From Acanthamoeba sp. SK_2022b (taxonomy: Eukaryota; Discosea; Longamoebia; Acanthamoebidae): DNA of 64,000 nt. A program made the position numbers and the translations under genes. Positions 34,257-43,969 of the stretch are shown piece after piece (within the stretch, counting starts at the first letter, position 1; each line of letters begins with the position of its first letter). The notes under the pieces are model-generated. The model had not been told where the DNA came from, ran no database searches, and saw only the letters and a program-made list of their open reading frames with translations. Location of the stretch: positions 124,001 through 188,000 of the forward strand of contig JANDJZ010000013.1 of the NCBI GenBank assembly GCA_027943245.1. Reading direction: 5' to 3'.

Positions 34257-35212
34257 TAATTGTGGGTGGCGCTGGAGCCCGCGCCATGGCCAGAAGAGTT
34301 CTTGTTATGGAAAGGGCGCTTGCCCTTGGATGACGCTGGTGAAGTGGCGGAGCTGGAGTTCTTCCACTTGCCAGGAGATTTCGCAGGAGCCTTATTTGAG
34401 GCTTGCTGTTTTAGGGCCGCGAACTTGAGTGCTCCAAAAAAGCGATCGTGGTCCTCGGTGAGGGTGGTTGACCCCTCCAGGGCGTGGAAGGTAGGCAGCG
34501 CCTCAGCGGGAAGGGCCTTGGTCATCCACATCTCGTCTCGCGCCCGCAGCTGGGTGCGCATACCAATGAGGGCGGTGGTAGCGATATCCTCAGCTTCCTC
34601 CACCGCGTCAGGGTAGCGAAGGGACAAGCGAGTGGTGATCTGCAGGATTGTGCGGAAGAGCTTGAACGCCTCCTGCAGACGGGCCACAGCCGCCTTCTCC
34701 TCCTTGGAAAGGCCAATGTTGGAGGATTGGGGGAAGGCGACACCGTTGGCTACAGGGACAGACTGCACCTGGCGACGGATAGTGCGTAGGCGGTCGTCCA
34801 GATCAGATGTGAAGAGGGAAGCTGAAGCGATGTAGGCGGCGACTGCTTCCCCATCCGTCTGATACGTAGCTGGGGCCTGGGTCATGGTTGGGGTTGAGCG
34901 AGGTCTGGCCTCAGAAGGAGCTGGGGGGCCGGACAGGCTTGGAGCCAACGTGACTGTGGGCAAAGGCGTCTCAGTAGGAGGGGCCGGACGGTCCGCTTCC
35001 TTACCTCTCGCCGAGCCAGTTGGGTCCCCTGCCGCGAAGGCAGAGAGGGCCGCGTTGACCATCTCAAGGATGTTAGCCTTGAGCTCAGATATTTTGACGT
35101 CAGAGGACATGTCGCGTTCTTCGTCTGACGAATTGGAAGAGGATGAAGAAGAAGAGTTGTTCATCCAACTTAGTTGCCCGACGAACGGTGGCCCACGCAG
35201 ACGAGGAAGCAA
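34256..35212 (-). CDS. DIRS gag-like protein
   Basis: An open frame of about 300 residues that first passes an acidic Ser run (NNSSSSSSSNSSDEERDMS). It then has a Pro-rich stretch, helical segments (LDDRLRTIRRQVQSV, AAVARLQEAFKLFRTILQ) and a basic, Ser/Asn-rich tail (PFHNKNSSGHGAGSS). There is no zinc knuckle. The position (first frame, immediately before RT) and the basic tail are those of DIRS gag proteins. The stop at 34256 abuts the RT frame. The likely start is MNNSSSSSS at about 35162. Confidence 0.75.
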   Translation of the reverse strand: MLPRLRGPPFVGQLSWMNNSSSSSSSNSSDEERDMSSDVKISELKANILEMVNAALSAFAAGDPTGSARGKEADRPAPPTETPLPTVTLAPSLSGPPAPSEARPRSTPTMTQAPATYQTDGEAVAAYIASASLFTSDLDDRLRTIRRQVQSVPVANGVAFPQSSNIGLSKEEKAAVARLQEAFKLFRTILQITTRLSLRYPDAVEEAEDIATTALIGMRTQLRARDEMWMTKALPAEALPTFHALEGSTTLTEDHDRFFGALKFAALKQQASNKAPAKSPGKWKNSSSATSPASSKGKRPFHNKNSSGHGAGSSATHN

Positions 35213-35328
35213 AAAGAAAGATGCTGTACCGGACGTGTTTTTTAGTATTTATTCTTTAAGGAAATAAATACTAAAAAACAACGCAGAGAGCGTTCGACTG
35301 GAGAGTAACTGGCGTTACCTCCAGGTAA
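35205..35328. repeat. DIRS right terminal repeat
   Basis: Inverted partner of the left repeat (35205-35295) including the same hairpin, with its 17-base arms at 35238-35254 and 35264-35280. Beyond it is a unique outer part, 35296-35328, with the inverted motif GTTACCT/AGGTAAC. It lies at the 5' side of gag and probably carries the promoter. Confidence 0.9.
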
Positions 35329-35506
35329 CTTGCGGTCTTCCACAGCTTGGCACCCCTTGAGTCGTCGGCGTCCTGCTCCAGCTGGCGCAGGAAGCTGTGC
35401 TTGGAGCTGTGTCTGCTCCTGCTCCTGCTCCTGCTCCTGCACTTCCTCAGAGCCACCATCTAGAACCGACGAACACCGGCGCCTAGTGTCAGTGAGTTCA
35501 ATTTTC
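35329..35506 (-). pseudogene. Displaced 5' coding exon of the kelch gene
   Basis: From a likely acceptor at 35507-35509 (TTTTAAG) this strand reads IELTDTRRRCSSVLDGG, SEEVQEQEQEQEQ and RRRLKGCQAVEDRK, stopping exactly at the DIRS edge. Joining DRK to the codons at 31092 (LATEGKPL) keeps one open frame and leads into the kelch exons. The Gln/Glu repeat comes from a hexamer-like GGAGCA tract. Upstream exons and the start codon were not resolved. A different frame here (MVALRKCRSRSRS) is open too, but joining it across the empty site gives a prompt stop. Confidence 0.7.
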
Positions 35507-35953
35507 CTTAAAAGTTATACTCTTAAGACCGCGATAGTAGTAGCTGACCCTCACAAAGCGACATCAGCGTAGTTGCACGTTTGCCTGGTTCGGCGTCTCG
35601 CTGTGCACAGTGCGCCAAGGCCCCCCAAGGAGGGAATAAGCAAACGGGGAGGCAGAAACGCGAGCAAAAAGCGAGCAGGGTTGGCCTGAAAAGTCCGAGT
35701 AAAAGTGCGTAGTTCTTGGCTGGCCCTGCCCGACACCGGTGTCGTGTGCGCCTATGATGACAACGAAGACGAGTGCAAACTAGTCTGACCACGAACATAG
35801 AGCTTAAGAGACGTCCATTGCATCAGCGGACTTCCTTCAATCTCTCCGAAAACTGGCCCCCAATTTATTAGCATATAGAGCTCCCATTGAGGGAAATCGC
35901 CCTTGTATTCGTTTACCCTGCCCACGTGCAGCCTCGGCAAGCTTGGCGTCAAG
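35507..35953. other. Region between kelch 5' exon and TKL kinase gene
   Basis: About 450 bp between a - strand gene remnant and a + strand gene. It probably holds the kelch promoter and first exon (a short MSLCE-start frame near 35570 is one candidate) and the kinase promoter. No repeat or RNA gene recognised. Confidence 0.45.
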
Positions 35954-38900
35954 ATGGATGCCGACGATTGGACCCTAGCAAGTCTAATGTCCTGCAATGG
36001 AGTGTTGGGGCTGGTGGCACTCTTCCTGTGCTATTACTATCACCACAGGAAGGACACTGCCCTGCGAGTCAACGCCTTCTTCCTCCTCATCGCCACTCAC
36101 GGCATCGGTACCCGCTCTTTTTATTGTTGGTTGCGGGCACTGTTGTCATTGTGCAGTGGCAAAGTGTAATTTTGTTATTTTAATTTTATATTCATTCTTT
36201 TACCGGTGGCCAGTGCGTTGTTTGTTCTTCGGGCTCTCCATCTATTACTCGGCGTCGCGATCGGCGAGGGACTTCCTGGACGACATACCGGGCATCCTCT
36301 TCTTCTCTGCTTGCTGCTTCTTTATCTATCGTGCCGTATCTACGCCTTCCCTCCGGCTTTCACTTTTTGTCCCCGTGCCATCAGCTCAATCGACTCATGT
36401 GCACCCACCCGAACACTCGTAGAAACCGCTCGCTCGGCCGAGAGCCAAGTACATTCACCTACTGGGCAATTTCTACGTGCTCGCGATCTTCAACATCCTA
36501 TTCTACCTCTTCTACTTCATCCTCCTCTACCTGGCCTTCACCTACCAGGACCAACAGCAGCAGGACAACAAGCCCGACGATGACAAGGCCAGCAAAAACG
36601 TGATGATCGTCGAGACTACCATCAGCGCCATCTTCGCCGCCGGATATAGCCTCCTGGCGGTGTCCTTCGCTCTATTGGGCATCCCGTTCTTCTGTCGCCT
36701 CGACCGTGACGTCAATGCCGCCTACATCGAGATCAGCGACGCTGCCACACGCGTCGGCGATATCAGGGTCACGCCTTCCACCAAGAGCAGGGAGAAAGAG
36801 AAACAAAAGGTGCGGAAGAGTTCATCGACGAGCCTGAACAACAGCGAAGCCGACGTGGGCGAAGCTGCCACCAGGCGTGGCAGCACCGGCAAGGGAGTGC
36901 CGAGGAATTCATCAGACGACGAGGCAAGCTTCATCGACGTGCGCTTTTCAGCGAGTGACGAGGAGGGCTGGTCCCACACCGTCTGCGACCTGGGCAGCAA
37001 CTCGCTTGCCAAGTGGCGGATCGATGAGGTCACCGACGACGAGCTAGAGGGCGGCCATCGTCGCGTGGGCGTCGACGTCGAGACGGATCGCTTCATCATC
37101 ACCAAGAAGGCGGCTGGCAGCGAACCAGGAAACACGGGCGCGGACCTTCGCAGCCTTGGCTTCCGGTCATCGCCGGCGAAGCGAGTGACATGCCTGCACA
37201 AGTCGTTGCTGGTGGTGTGCCTATGGTTGATTATTATCTGCTTCTCCGCTCGCGTCACGTTCCTGACCTTGTCGCTGTTCTTCGAGACGCCCGACCAGTA
37301 CAACCTGCATACCGATGGTACGAGTGCGCGCGAGGCGCTCAAGATCGTCACCCGCTTCCTGTACTACCTCATCGGCGAGGTGCTGCCGGCCCTCCTTCTC
37401 CTCGTGCTCCACTGCTACGTCATCTCCAGCCTTCGCGACAGCTCGCCTTCTCTAGCCGTGAGTATACCGGAGACCTCTGAGAGCTCCCGTCTTCTCAGCA
37501 GCGGTAGTGCGAAAGGTGAGGCCTTCCTTCGTGCATTGTCTCTATGCGGCCTTCCTTCTCAGAGTATGCGTTTGTGGTGTCCGCTGTGGCAGTGCTGGAT
37601 GCGCTCGGGAGGGACCGAACTATTCCGCAGCTCGAGTATGCTGAGCTGGCCGTGGGCGAGTTGGTCGGCTGTGGTTCTTTCGGCGTTGTACACAGGCAAG
37701 TTGCTTTCCGCCCCCCCCCCTCTGGGGGCTGCTCTTCTTCGCTGGGCTGGTTCGATTTCTATTAACACTACGGTTTTGTGTGGAATCCCTCAGAGCTCAG
37801 TGGCGTGGCCTGGACGTAGCGGTGAAGAAGCTCTACCTGCCTACGCACATGCAAGAATCGGACACCATCGCTTCTTTCATCCAGGAGATCGCGCTCGTGA
37901 GGTTTGCTCCACTTTTTCTCGACCGCCCCCCCCCCGCGTTCGTGTCAATCATGCCCACCGCAAGAGCTGACTCGCCCATGTGTGTACCGTTTGGCTCCAC
38001 CAGTAAGCTGCGGCATCCGAATATCGTGCAGTTTCTCGTACGCTACTGACGCTCGGCTTCTTCCACGTGAAGGAGCCCTGTTTGGTGGTTTGCTTACCGC
38101 GCTTCTTCCCGTTAGGGCTACACACCACCGCCCGCGTTGATGCTCATCACCGAGTTCATGCCCCTGGGCAGCTTGAACGAAGTTCTGCGAAACACGGCGC
38201 TCAAAGGCACACTGCCTCGGCTTCGCCCCCCGCCCTCTGGATGTCGTTGTTGTGTCTTACCGATCGTCTGATCGCGCTCTCCGTCATACAGACCAACTGG
38301 ACCATCACCGACGGGTCCGCATGGCGCGGGACATAGCGCTCGGGATGACCTACCTGCATGGCTCCTCGATCCTGCATCGCGATCTCTGTGTCTCCAACTG
38401 CCTCGTACACGTCGGCCCGTCTCTTTTTATGTGGGCGGCGCCTTACTCCCACCCCGCGTGATGGTGTACGCGGCAGGTCGACGCCAATCTGGTGGTCAAG
38501 ATCGCCGATTTTGGATTGGCGCGGCTCAAGTCCATGGGCAGGACCATGACGCGTGGCCTCGGCACTCCCGCAGTACTTGCCCCCCCCCCTCCAACCTACG
38601 ATAGACCGGTGTGAGCTTACAAAAGACCGCCTGTAGTACATGGCGCCAGAGGTGCTCAAGAATCAGCCCTACACTGAAAAGGCTGACGTTTACAGTTTTG
38701 CCATCTGCTTCTGGCAGCTCCTTAGCGGTACGCCTCCCGACTCTTACTGCTTACTGTAGGAGGGAGAGGAGGGGTCATGAGGGCTGAAACGTTGCACAGG
38801 TGAGGAGCCCTACAAGGCGATGGAAGGTGCATACCAGATAGTGTATTCGGTCACCAACGGAGATAGACCGCCACTGGGGGAACCAATTGGCGAGGAGGAG

Positions 38901-39080
38901 CGGTCGCTCATCGAGCGCTGCTGGGCAAACGACCCGCAGCAGCGACCATCGTTCAAGGACATTGTCCCGTGCCTCAACCGAATCCTCAGCCGCGAGGACG
39001 ACTACTGGGATGATAGCGATACCGAGGCAAGCAGGGAAGGGGAGGACCACCTCAACGACCGACGACCAGCCTGGCCCTAA
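35954..39080 (+). CDS. Multipass membrane protein with C-terminal TKL-type kinase
   Basis: The start [15 protein letters not shown] leads into about seven or eight hydrophobic segments, for example [84 protein letters not shown] and [17 protein letters not shown] long hydrophilic Ser/acidic loop (about 36730-37180) lies between the sixth and seventh. After short exons comes a tyrosine-kinase-like domain: [14 protein letters not shown] (Gly loop), LDVAVKKL (ATP Lys), [18 protein letters not shown]...NCL (catalytic loop), [36 protein letters not shown] and QRPSFKDIV. All catalytic residues are present. It ends at the TAA at 39078-39080. The topology suggests a receptor-like kinase with the kinase in the cytosol. 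C-runs mark introns near 37710, 37926 and 38581. Confidence 0.82.
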
Positions 39081-39357
39081 TCACTCGAGAGCCACCATAA
39101 AAAACCGTTTGGCAACCCGGCAAGAGCTTCATGAGTTGGTGCTTTGTTGCTGAGGCGGCCTCACGTACAAGCTGGCCAACAACTCTTCTCAACAGCTGGG
39201 CGCTCGGAGGCGCTGTGACGGTTGTTTGCCGGAATGGGGGGGGGGGGTTCCGGAAACCACCAACCCAAGAAGTGAAGGCGCAGAGGTGGCTTCTGTTGCG
39301 TGTTACGAAACGCTGGAGGCGCGGGTTTGTGCTAAACGTTTTGAGCACAACAACTGC

Positions 39358-42300
39358 CATGTTCAAGCCCAACGTGGATTTTGAGGCTGTTGATGCCTTC
39401 CTCTTCTCGCCGGACGAGGTGCGATCCTTAGATCCAAACTGTCCGCCAGTCACGAGGCGCTAAATCGGTGGGTTGCGGATAGATGGAGGTACCGGTTCGT
39501 CCAGGCCAAGCGGAGGTGGAGCAGGAAACCGCCCCTACCACTGATGTGGCACTGCTTCATCTGCACATTTCGTCAGTTGAGGCCACAAAAGAGCTCATCT
39601 CCTGCCTGCAAGAAGATGGTACTTGATTTTATTATCTTTATGATTACTAAACCTGACACGGCCTGTGCAGCTCTGAAGCGATACACATGGCACAGCAATG
39701 GACTGCTGTGGACGGACTTCACCCGCTACACCTGTGGCTCTATCATGCGCAGCTACAAGCTGCTCCTCTACGCGCGCCACCCGGGGCTCAACGCCATCCG
39801 CAACGCCCTGCGGGATTTCACACTGGTCTACCTTGGTATGCCTCTTCCCTCGCCAGTGCGTCATGCGCACTGCAGCTTACCCCTTGATTCCTTCCTGTCT
39901 CGCCCTTCTTGCCAGACGAAGAAGTACAAAACAACACGGTAAGTGGTCACGCCAGTTTGCTTGCCCTGGCTCAGTGCTATTGATCGCTCACCACCTCATG
40001 CTGCATACGCGAACATAGTATTTGAGGAAGGAGCAGCTGGAACGTTTCAAGGGAAAGCTCTTCACCAAGGACAATCAGGACAAGGTCCTCCAGCAGATTA
40101 CTGCCTACGGCCAGCGTGATAAGAACAACACTGAAGCCCTGCAGAAGGAGCTGCGGGTGAGCGCTCTTTTCTTTCTTCTTTGATCCCTATCGGCCTTTAG
40201 AGTGCATTCTACCCTCACCGGGGGCGGCCTCTTCGTTCCTGTGCTGTCCAGGAGGTGTTACGGGAGCTGGTAGTGATCATCATGAGTTCGTGGGGCGTCG
40301 CGGAGGTGCCGGCCCAGAAGTTCGCCGAGGGCTTCTTTGTAGAGCGATTTGACTACGACAACGTCGTGCGCAAGCTGGCGCTCACGAGCGTGGGCAAACT
40401 TTACTTTCCCTTCTGGACATCGGCCATCGTCAGGTTTGCCTCGTGGTCGTGTCCGTGGCCACAACACATGCTCACTGTTGCTTCCCTTCAATTGCTATTT
40501 CTCTTCCCCTGCAGTCTGGGCGTGGTCACCTACGTGTACATGCAGCGGCTGATCCTTCAATTGGCCGAGAGTTACTTCATGCACGACAAGATGACATTTT
40601 TCAACCATGTCAACCCTGACTACTACGGCCGACTTGCGGTGGCGTGTCTGGAAACATGCATCTACGATTCGAGCACCTGGGATGAGAAGCATTCTCTTTT
40701 AACGTTTATCATGGAGGCCCAGGCACGCCAGCCTTGTGACCACACGACTTCTCCTTCTCAGCCCCAACTTATCCTCTCCGCCTTCGCGTCTGTCTTCTCC
40801 AGATTGTTGATCACGGCGCCGCTACACCAACGAGTGACGAAAAGCTGATCCAATGCTACCTGCGTCGGTTCGACAAGGCAAGGAACGAGTACAACCAGGC
40901 ACCATACTTTTTAGGCATCATTTCCCTCCTCCTTGAACTCCAACAGCAACAGCGCCTCTTTTGAGCATTTATTTACTCGGTCCTCTCGTTGAACAGTTGA
41001 TCCTCTGGAAGTTGTCGGCGACGGCCCAGCGCTCGTCATCTTTTCACATTTGGACCTCTTCAGGTAAGCCGCCTTTGTTACACACTCCACAGGTCGCCCA
41101 CTTGCTTTTACCCACCACTACTTTCCCGTCTCGTCCATAGCCTGCTACGAGTTGGCGCGGTCTGCAAGAACTGGCGGCTCAAATCGCTGAACGAGGAGCT
41201 TTGGGACAAGGGGTACAGCTGCACTCTATGAACACACCCTGCAATCGGCGACATGACCCAGGCATTTTTCTTCTCAGCTCCGAATACGGCGTGCTGTCGG
41301 AGGTGGAGGTGGCGTCCGAAGCCGTGCCCACAGTCCCCCGTTTTCCGCCGACGCACAGAGGCAGAGGTAACTAAGCACGTTGATTACGGTGCTCAAGTTA
41401 TTCATTCGTTTCTCTCCCTCTCGCGCAGCTCTGCACGAGATGCGCAACGCCATTCTGGTGAGGAAGAGCATCTATTTTGAGGTCAAGCTCAAGTCGCTCC
41501 TGTGTGGCACTCCCTTTGACGAAGTGCGAAAGGACATCAGTATGCAGAGGAAGAAGAAGATTAAGGTCCTCATCCGCAAGGTGGGCGCCCTCAGCGAGAA
41601 AGCTGGCGTTTCCAAAGAGACCGGACAGAAGATGGAAATGGAGGGCGAGAGGTAAGCCCGCAGCATCGCTCCCACCTCGCAAGACCTGGTTTATTATCGT
41701 CATCATCACCATCATCATTAATAATGTTATTATCTGACGTCTTGAATCTCTCGTTCATCACTACTGTCATCACCAGGATGGTGGACAAGTGGCTCACGTG
41801 GGACCCTTGGATCCTTCAGATCCCCCCATCAATGAAAGGAAAGTACGCTCTGCCCTCTCAACCAATATGTGGTGCGGACGTGCGCACACGGTAACCTATC
41901 CGACGCAGGGAAGACAACATTACGGTCGTCTTCGTGTCCAACGAGTTTGGCCATATAAGTATCGACTTCGTGCTCCGTGTTGAGGCGGTTCGGCCCGTTC
42001 ATTTTCTTCCGCGAGCTCGCATAGTTATATGGTTCATCCCGCTCGAGCGCTCTTCGAATCTCACTCACCCTTTCGAACTCTCACTTCAGGCCACGCCGCT
42101 CCCCGAGATAAATAAGATGATTATGCCTGGTCTTGTGATCCTCTCCACCGTGCGCCTCTCCTCCTCCCCCTTCCTTCGGCGATCATTGGTCGCCTCTCTT
42201 ACGCGGGTGTCCCTTAACGATCGTAGGGCCACGTGCAATTGGACGACGTGTTGCGACATTGCCTCAATTGGGACGGAGTGTGTCCACTCTTCGCAAATGG

Positions 42301-43770
42301 TGCGTTTTTATCCACTGTGATGGGGGCGATGCCAAGGTTGGTCGTCGTCCTCAGCTCACGAGGGAGGCGGGCTAGGCCCTCGCATTCAACCGATTGTCTA
42401 TGTGGAGCCGTTCCTACGGTTCATTGAGGCAAACTTCTGGAGCAAGTGGTGGCGAAAAGGCGCGAGGAAGCTCACGCTCAACAACTATCTTAATTCCACT
42501 TGGACCTATGCCCCGCCACCGGCATCCCTGAGCGATCCGGGTAAAATGCTGAGCCCACGGCGCTGATGAGTTCTGGACTATAGTGTACTGACCCGATTCC
42601 GATTCGTTGTGTGGGCTGTGTTCAGGGACGCCATTGCTGCGAGACATCAAAGAGTGGGCGCACCAGAGAAAAGCGGCCGAGAACCAAAGAGGGCGCCTTG
42701 GCGCACGCATGGGCAAGACGCTGCTCGTCGAAACCGAAGAGGAAGGCGAAACTAAGATGGAGCAGCAGCCACAACAGCGACGGGGGAGCGACGCGGAGCT
42801 CAAGTTAAAGACCAAATCGGGAGGCGGGGTCGAAGGCCTCTTCAGCATCACCGACATCGTAGCTGACGAGGAAGAAAAGGAGGAGCTGCGTAAGCTGCTG
42901 GCCGAAGACGACGACGACGTCGGCGAAAAGGAAGGAGCGGAAGCTGAGCGCAAGGACGGCGCAGCGCCGGTACAAAACCACGAATCGGCCAAGCCGGTAG
43001 CGAGAAAGATTGATTGGCGGAAGCAGGCGACGCTGCAGTGCGGACAGAGCGTGCTTTACGTGGACGAGAGCTCCTCGGCGCCGGGGCCCGATGGCGAAGT
43101 CGACTTCGATCCGATGACGCTGATTGAGCGCAACAAGGTCAAGGCCAAGGAGCTGGGCAGCAACGTCGGCTCCGTCACCAGTCCCAAGTGCCTGTTTGTA
43201 ATGGAGCGGATTGACTGGGTAGAGGAACTGTTCGTCGTGCGGACTGCGGGCAGCAGCAGGTATCTCAAGGTCAACCTCAATGGCGACCTCGCGCTCTGTG
43301 ACGAGAAGCCCTTCTCGCCCTCTCTGCCGACCTCCGTCCCGACTCAAAGCAGCTCCTCTTCGGCCGCGTCGTTCCCGTCCACGTCCCTGCGTGTGTCCTC
43401 GGCCGCGTCGCCGGCGTTGCCGCCGCAGGAGGAGTCATCGCCGTTCTCCCTGCCGCCAACGTCGCCCTCGCTCGCCGGGTCTATCACATCGTTCTCGTCG
43501 AGCATCGCTTCCACGCTGACCGCCACCTTCAGTGATACGCTGCCCCCGCTCTTTATACCGCCATACTCGTCGTGCTACTTCTACATGGACTCGGCGTACG
43601 CCTACTTTGACGAGGAGCAGATCTTCCGACGGGAGCGACAGGACCGCAAAACCTTCGCCTTCAAGAGCTACTACACCGGCAAGTACCTAACTGTTGAGGC
43701 CGACGGGCGGGTGAGCGCCTCCTCCGATGACATCGGCCCGCGGCAGAAGTTGCAAGTTAACTACAAGTGA
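39358..43770 (+). CDS. F-box protein with C-terminal beta-trefoil-like domain
   Basis: A many-exon gene beginning MFKPNVDFEAVDAFLFSPDE. The first third is helical and not recognised (TWHSNGLLWTDFTRYTCGSI, LRELVVIIMSSWGVAEVPAQ). Near 41000-41200 an F-box reads GPALVIFSHLDLFSLLRVGA then VCKNWRLKSLNEELW, which would bind SKP1 in an SCF ubiquitin ligase. Later exons give EDNITVVFVSNEFGHISIDF, GHVQLDDVLRHCLNWDG and PIVYVEPFLRFIEANFWSKW. The last large exon (42627-43770) is charged and then Ser/Pro-rich. It ends with a fascin-like strand pair (FAFKSYYTGKYLTVEADGRV, SASSDDIGPRQKLQVNYK), which may be the substrate-binding part. No frame break was seen between the parts, but two adjacent genes cannot be excluded. 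Confidence 0.6.
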
Positions 43771-43969
43771 TTGTCCCGGGGGCGCACTTGCTATGTGTAC
43801 AGTTTTCCTCTCTCGTAAGTCGAACTCTTACTACTACTACTCGCTACCCACCAACGTGGTATATGGTCGTGAGCGCGCTGATAAGGGTGGTGTCTGCCTG
43901 TCTGGTTTGTGAGTTCCCGTGCCGCGGCGTGTTGCTTTCAAGGCTCTGACGTTGCCTAATTAGGGTAAG

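Larger units (their letters stand above)
31093..35328 (-). mobile_element. DIRS-type tyrosine-recombinase retrotransposon
   Basis: A 4,236-bp element in - orientation with gag, RT/RNase H and tyrosine recombinase frames, inverted terminal repeats, and an internal complementary region (31231-31310). The first 33 bases of that region are the exact complement of 31093-31125, and its last 47 the exact complement of 35282-35328, which fixes both outer ends. This is the DIRS-1 plan, in which the internal region templates end joining into a circle that the recombinase integrates. No target duplication is seen, as expected for recombinase insertion. Three in-frame TGA codons (32011, 33975, 33984) make this copy defective. 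It sits inside the kelch gene. Confidence 0.95.

Noticed and set aside
33097..34287. 396-codon - strand frame overlapping the DIRS RT region
   Set aside because: It is out of phase with the RT frame, has Pro/Arg-rich composition typical of shadow frames in GC-rich DNA, and lacks any domain.
35271..35459. Arg-Ser repeat frame (MVALRKCRSRSRS) as an SR protein
   Set aside because: Joined across the empty DIRS site it reaches a stop within about 15 codons, while the Gln/Glu frame continues into the kelch gene.
7310..39245. Idea that intronic C-runs mark the sense strand as polypyrimidine tracts
   Set aside because: Many introns fit (14425, 26530, 30497, 37710, 38581), but others carry G-runs in the sense strand (7317, 21326, 52208), so there is no consistent strand rule.
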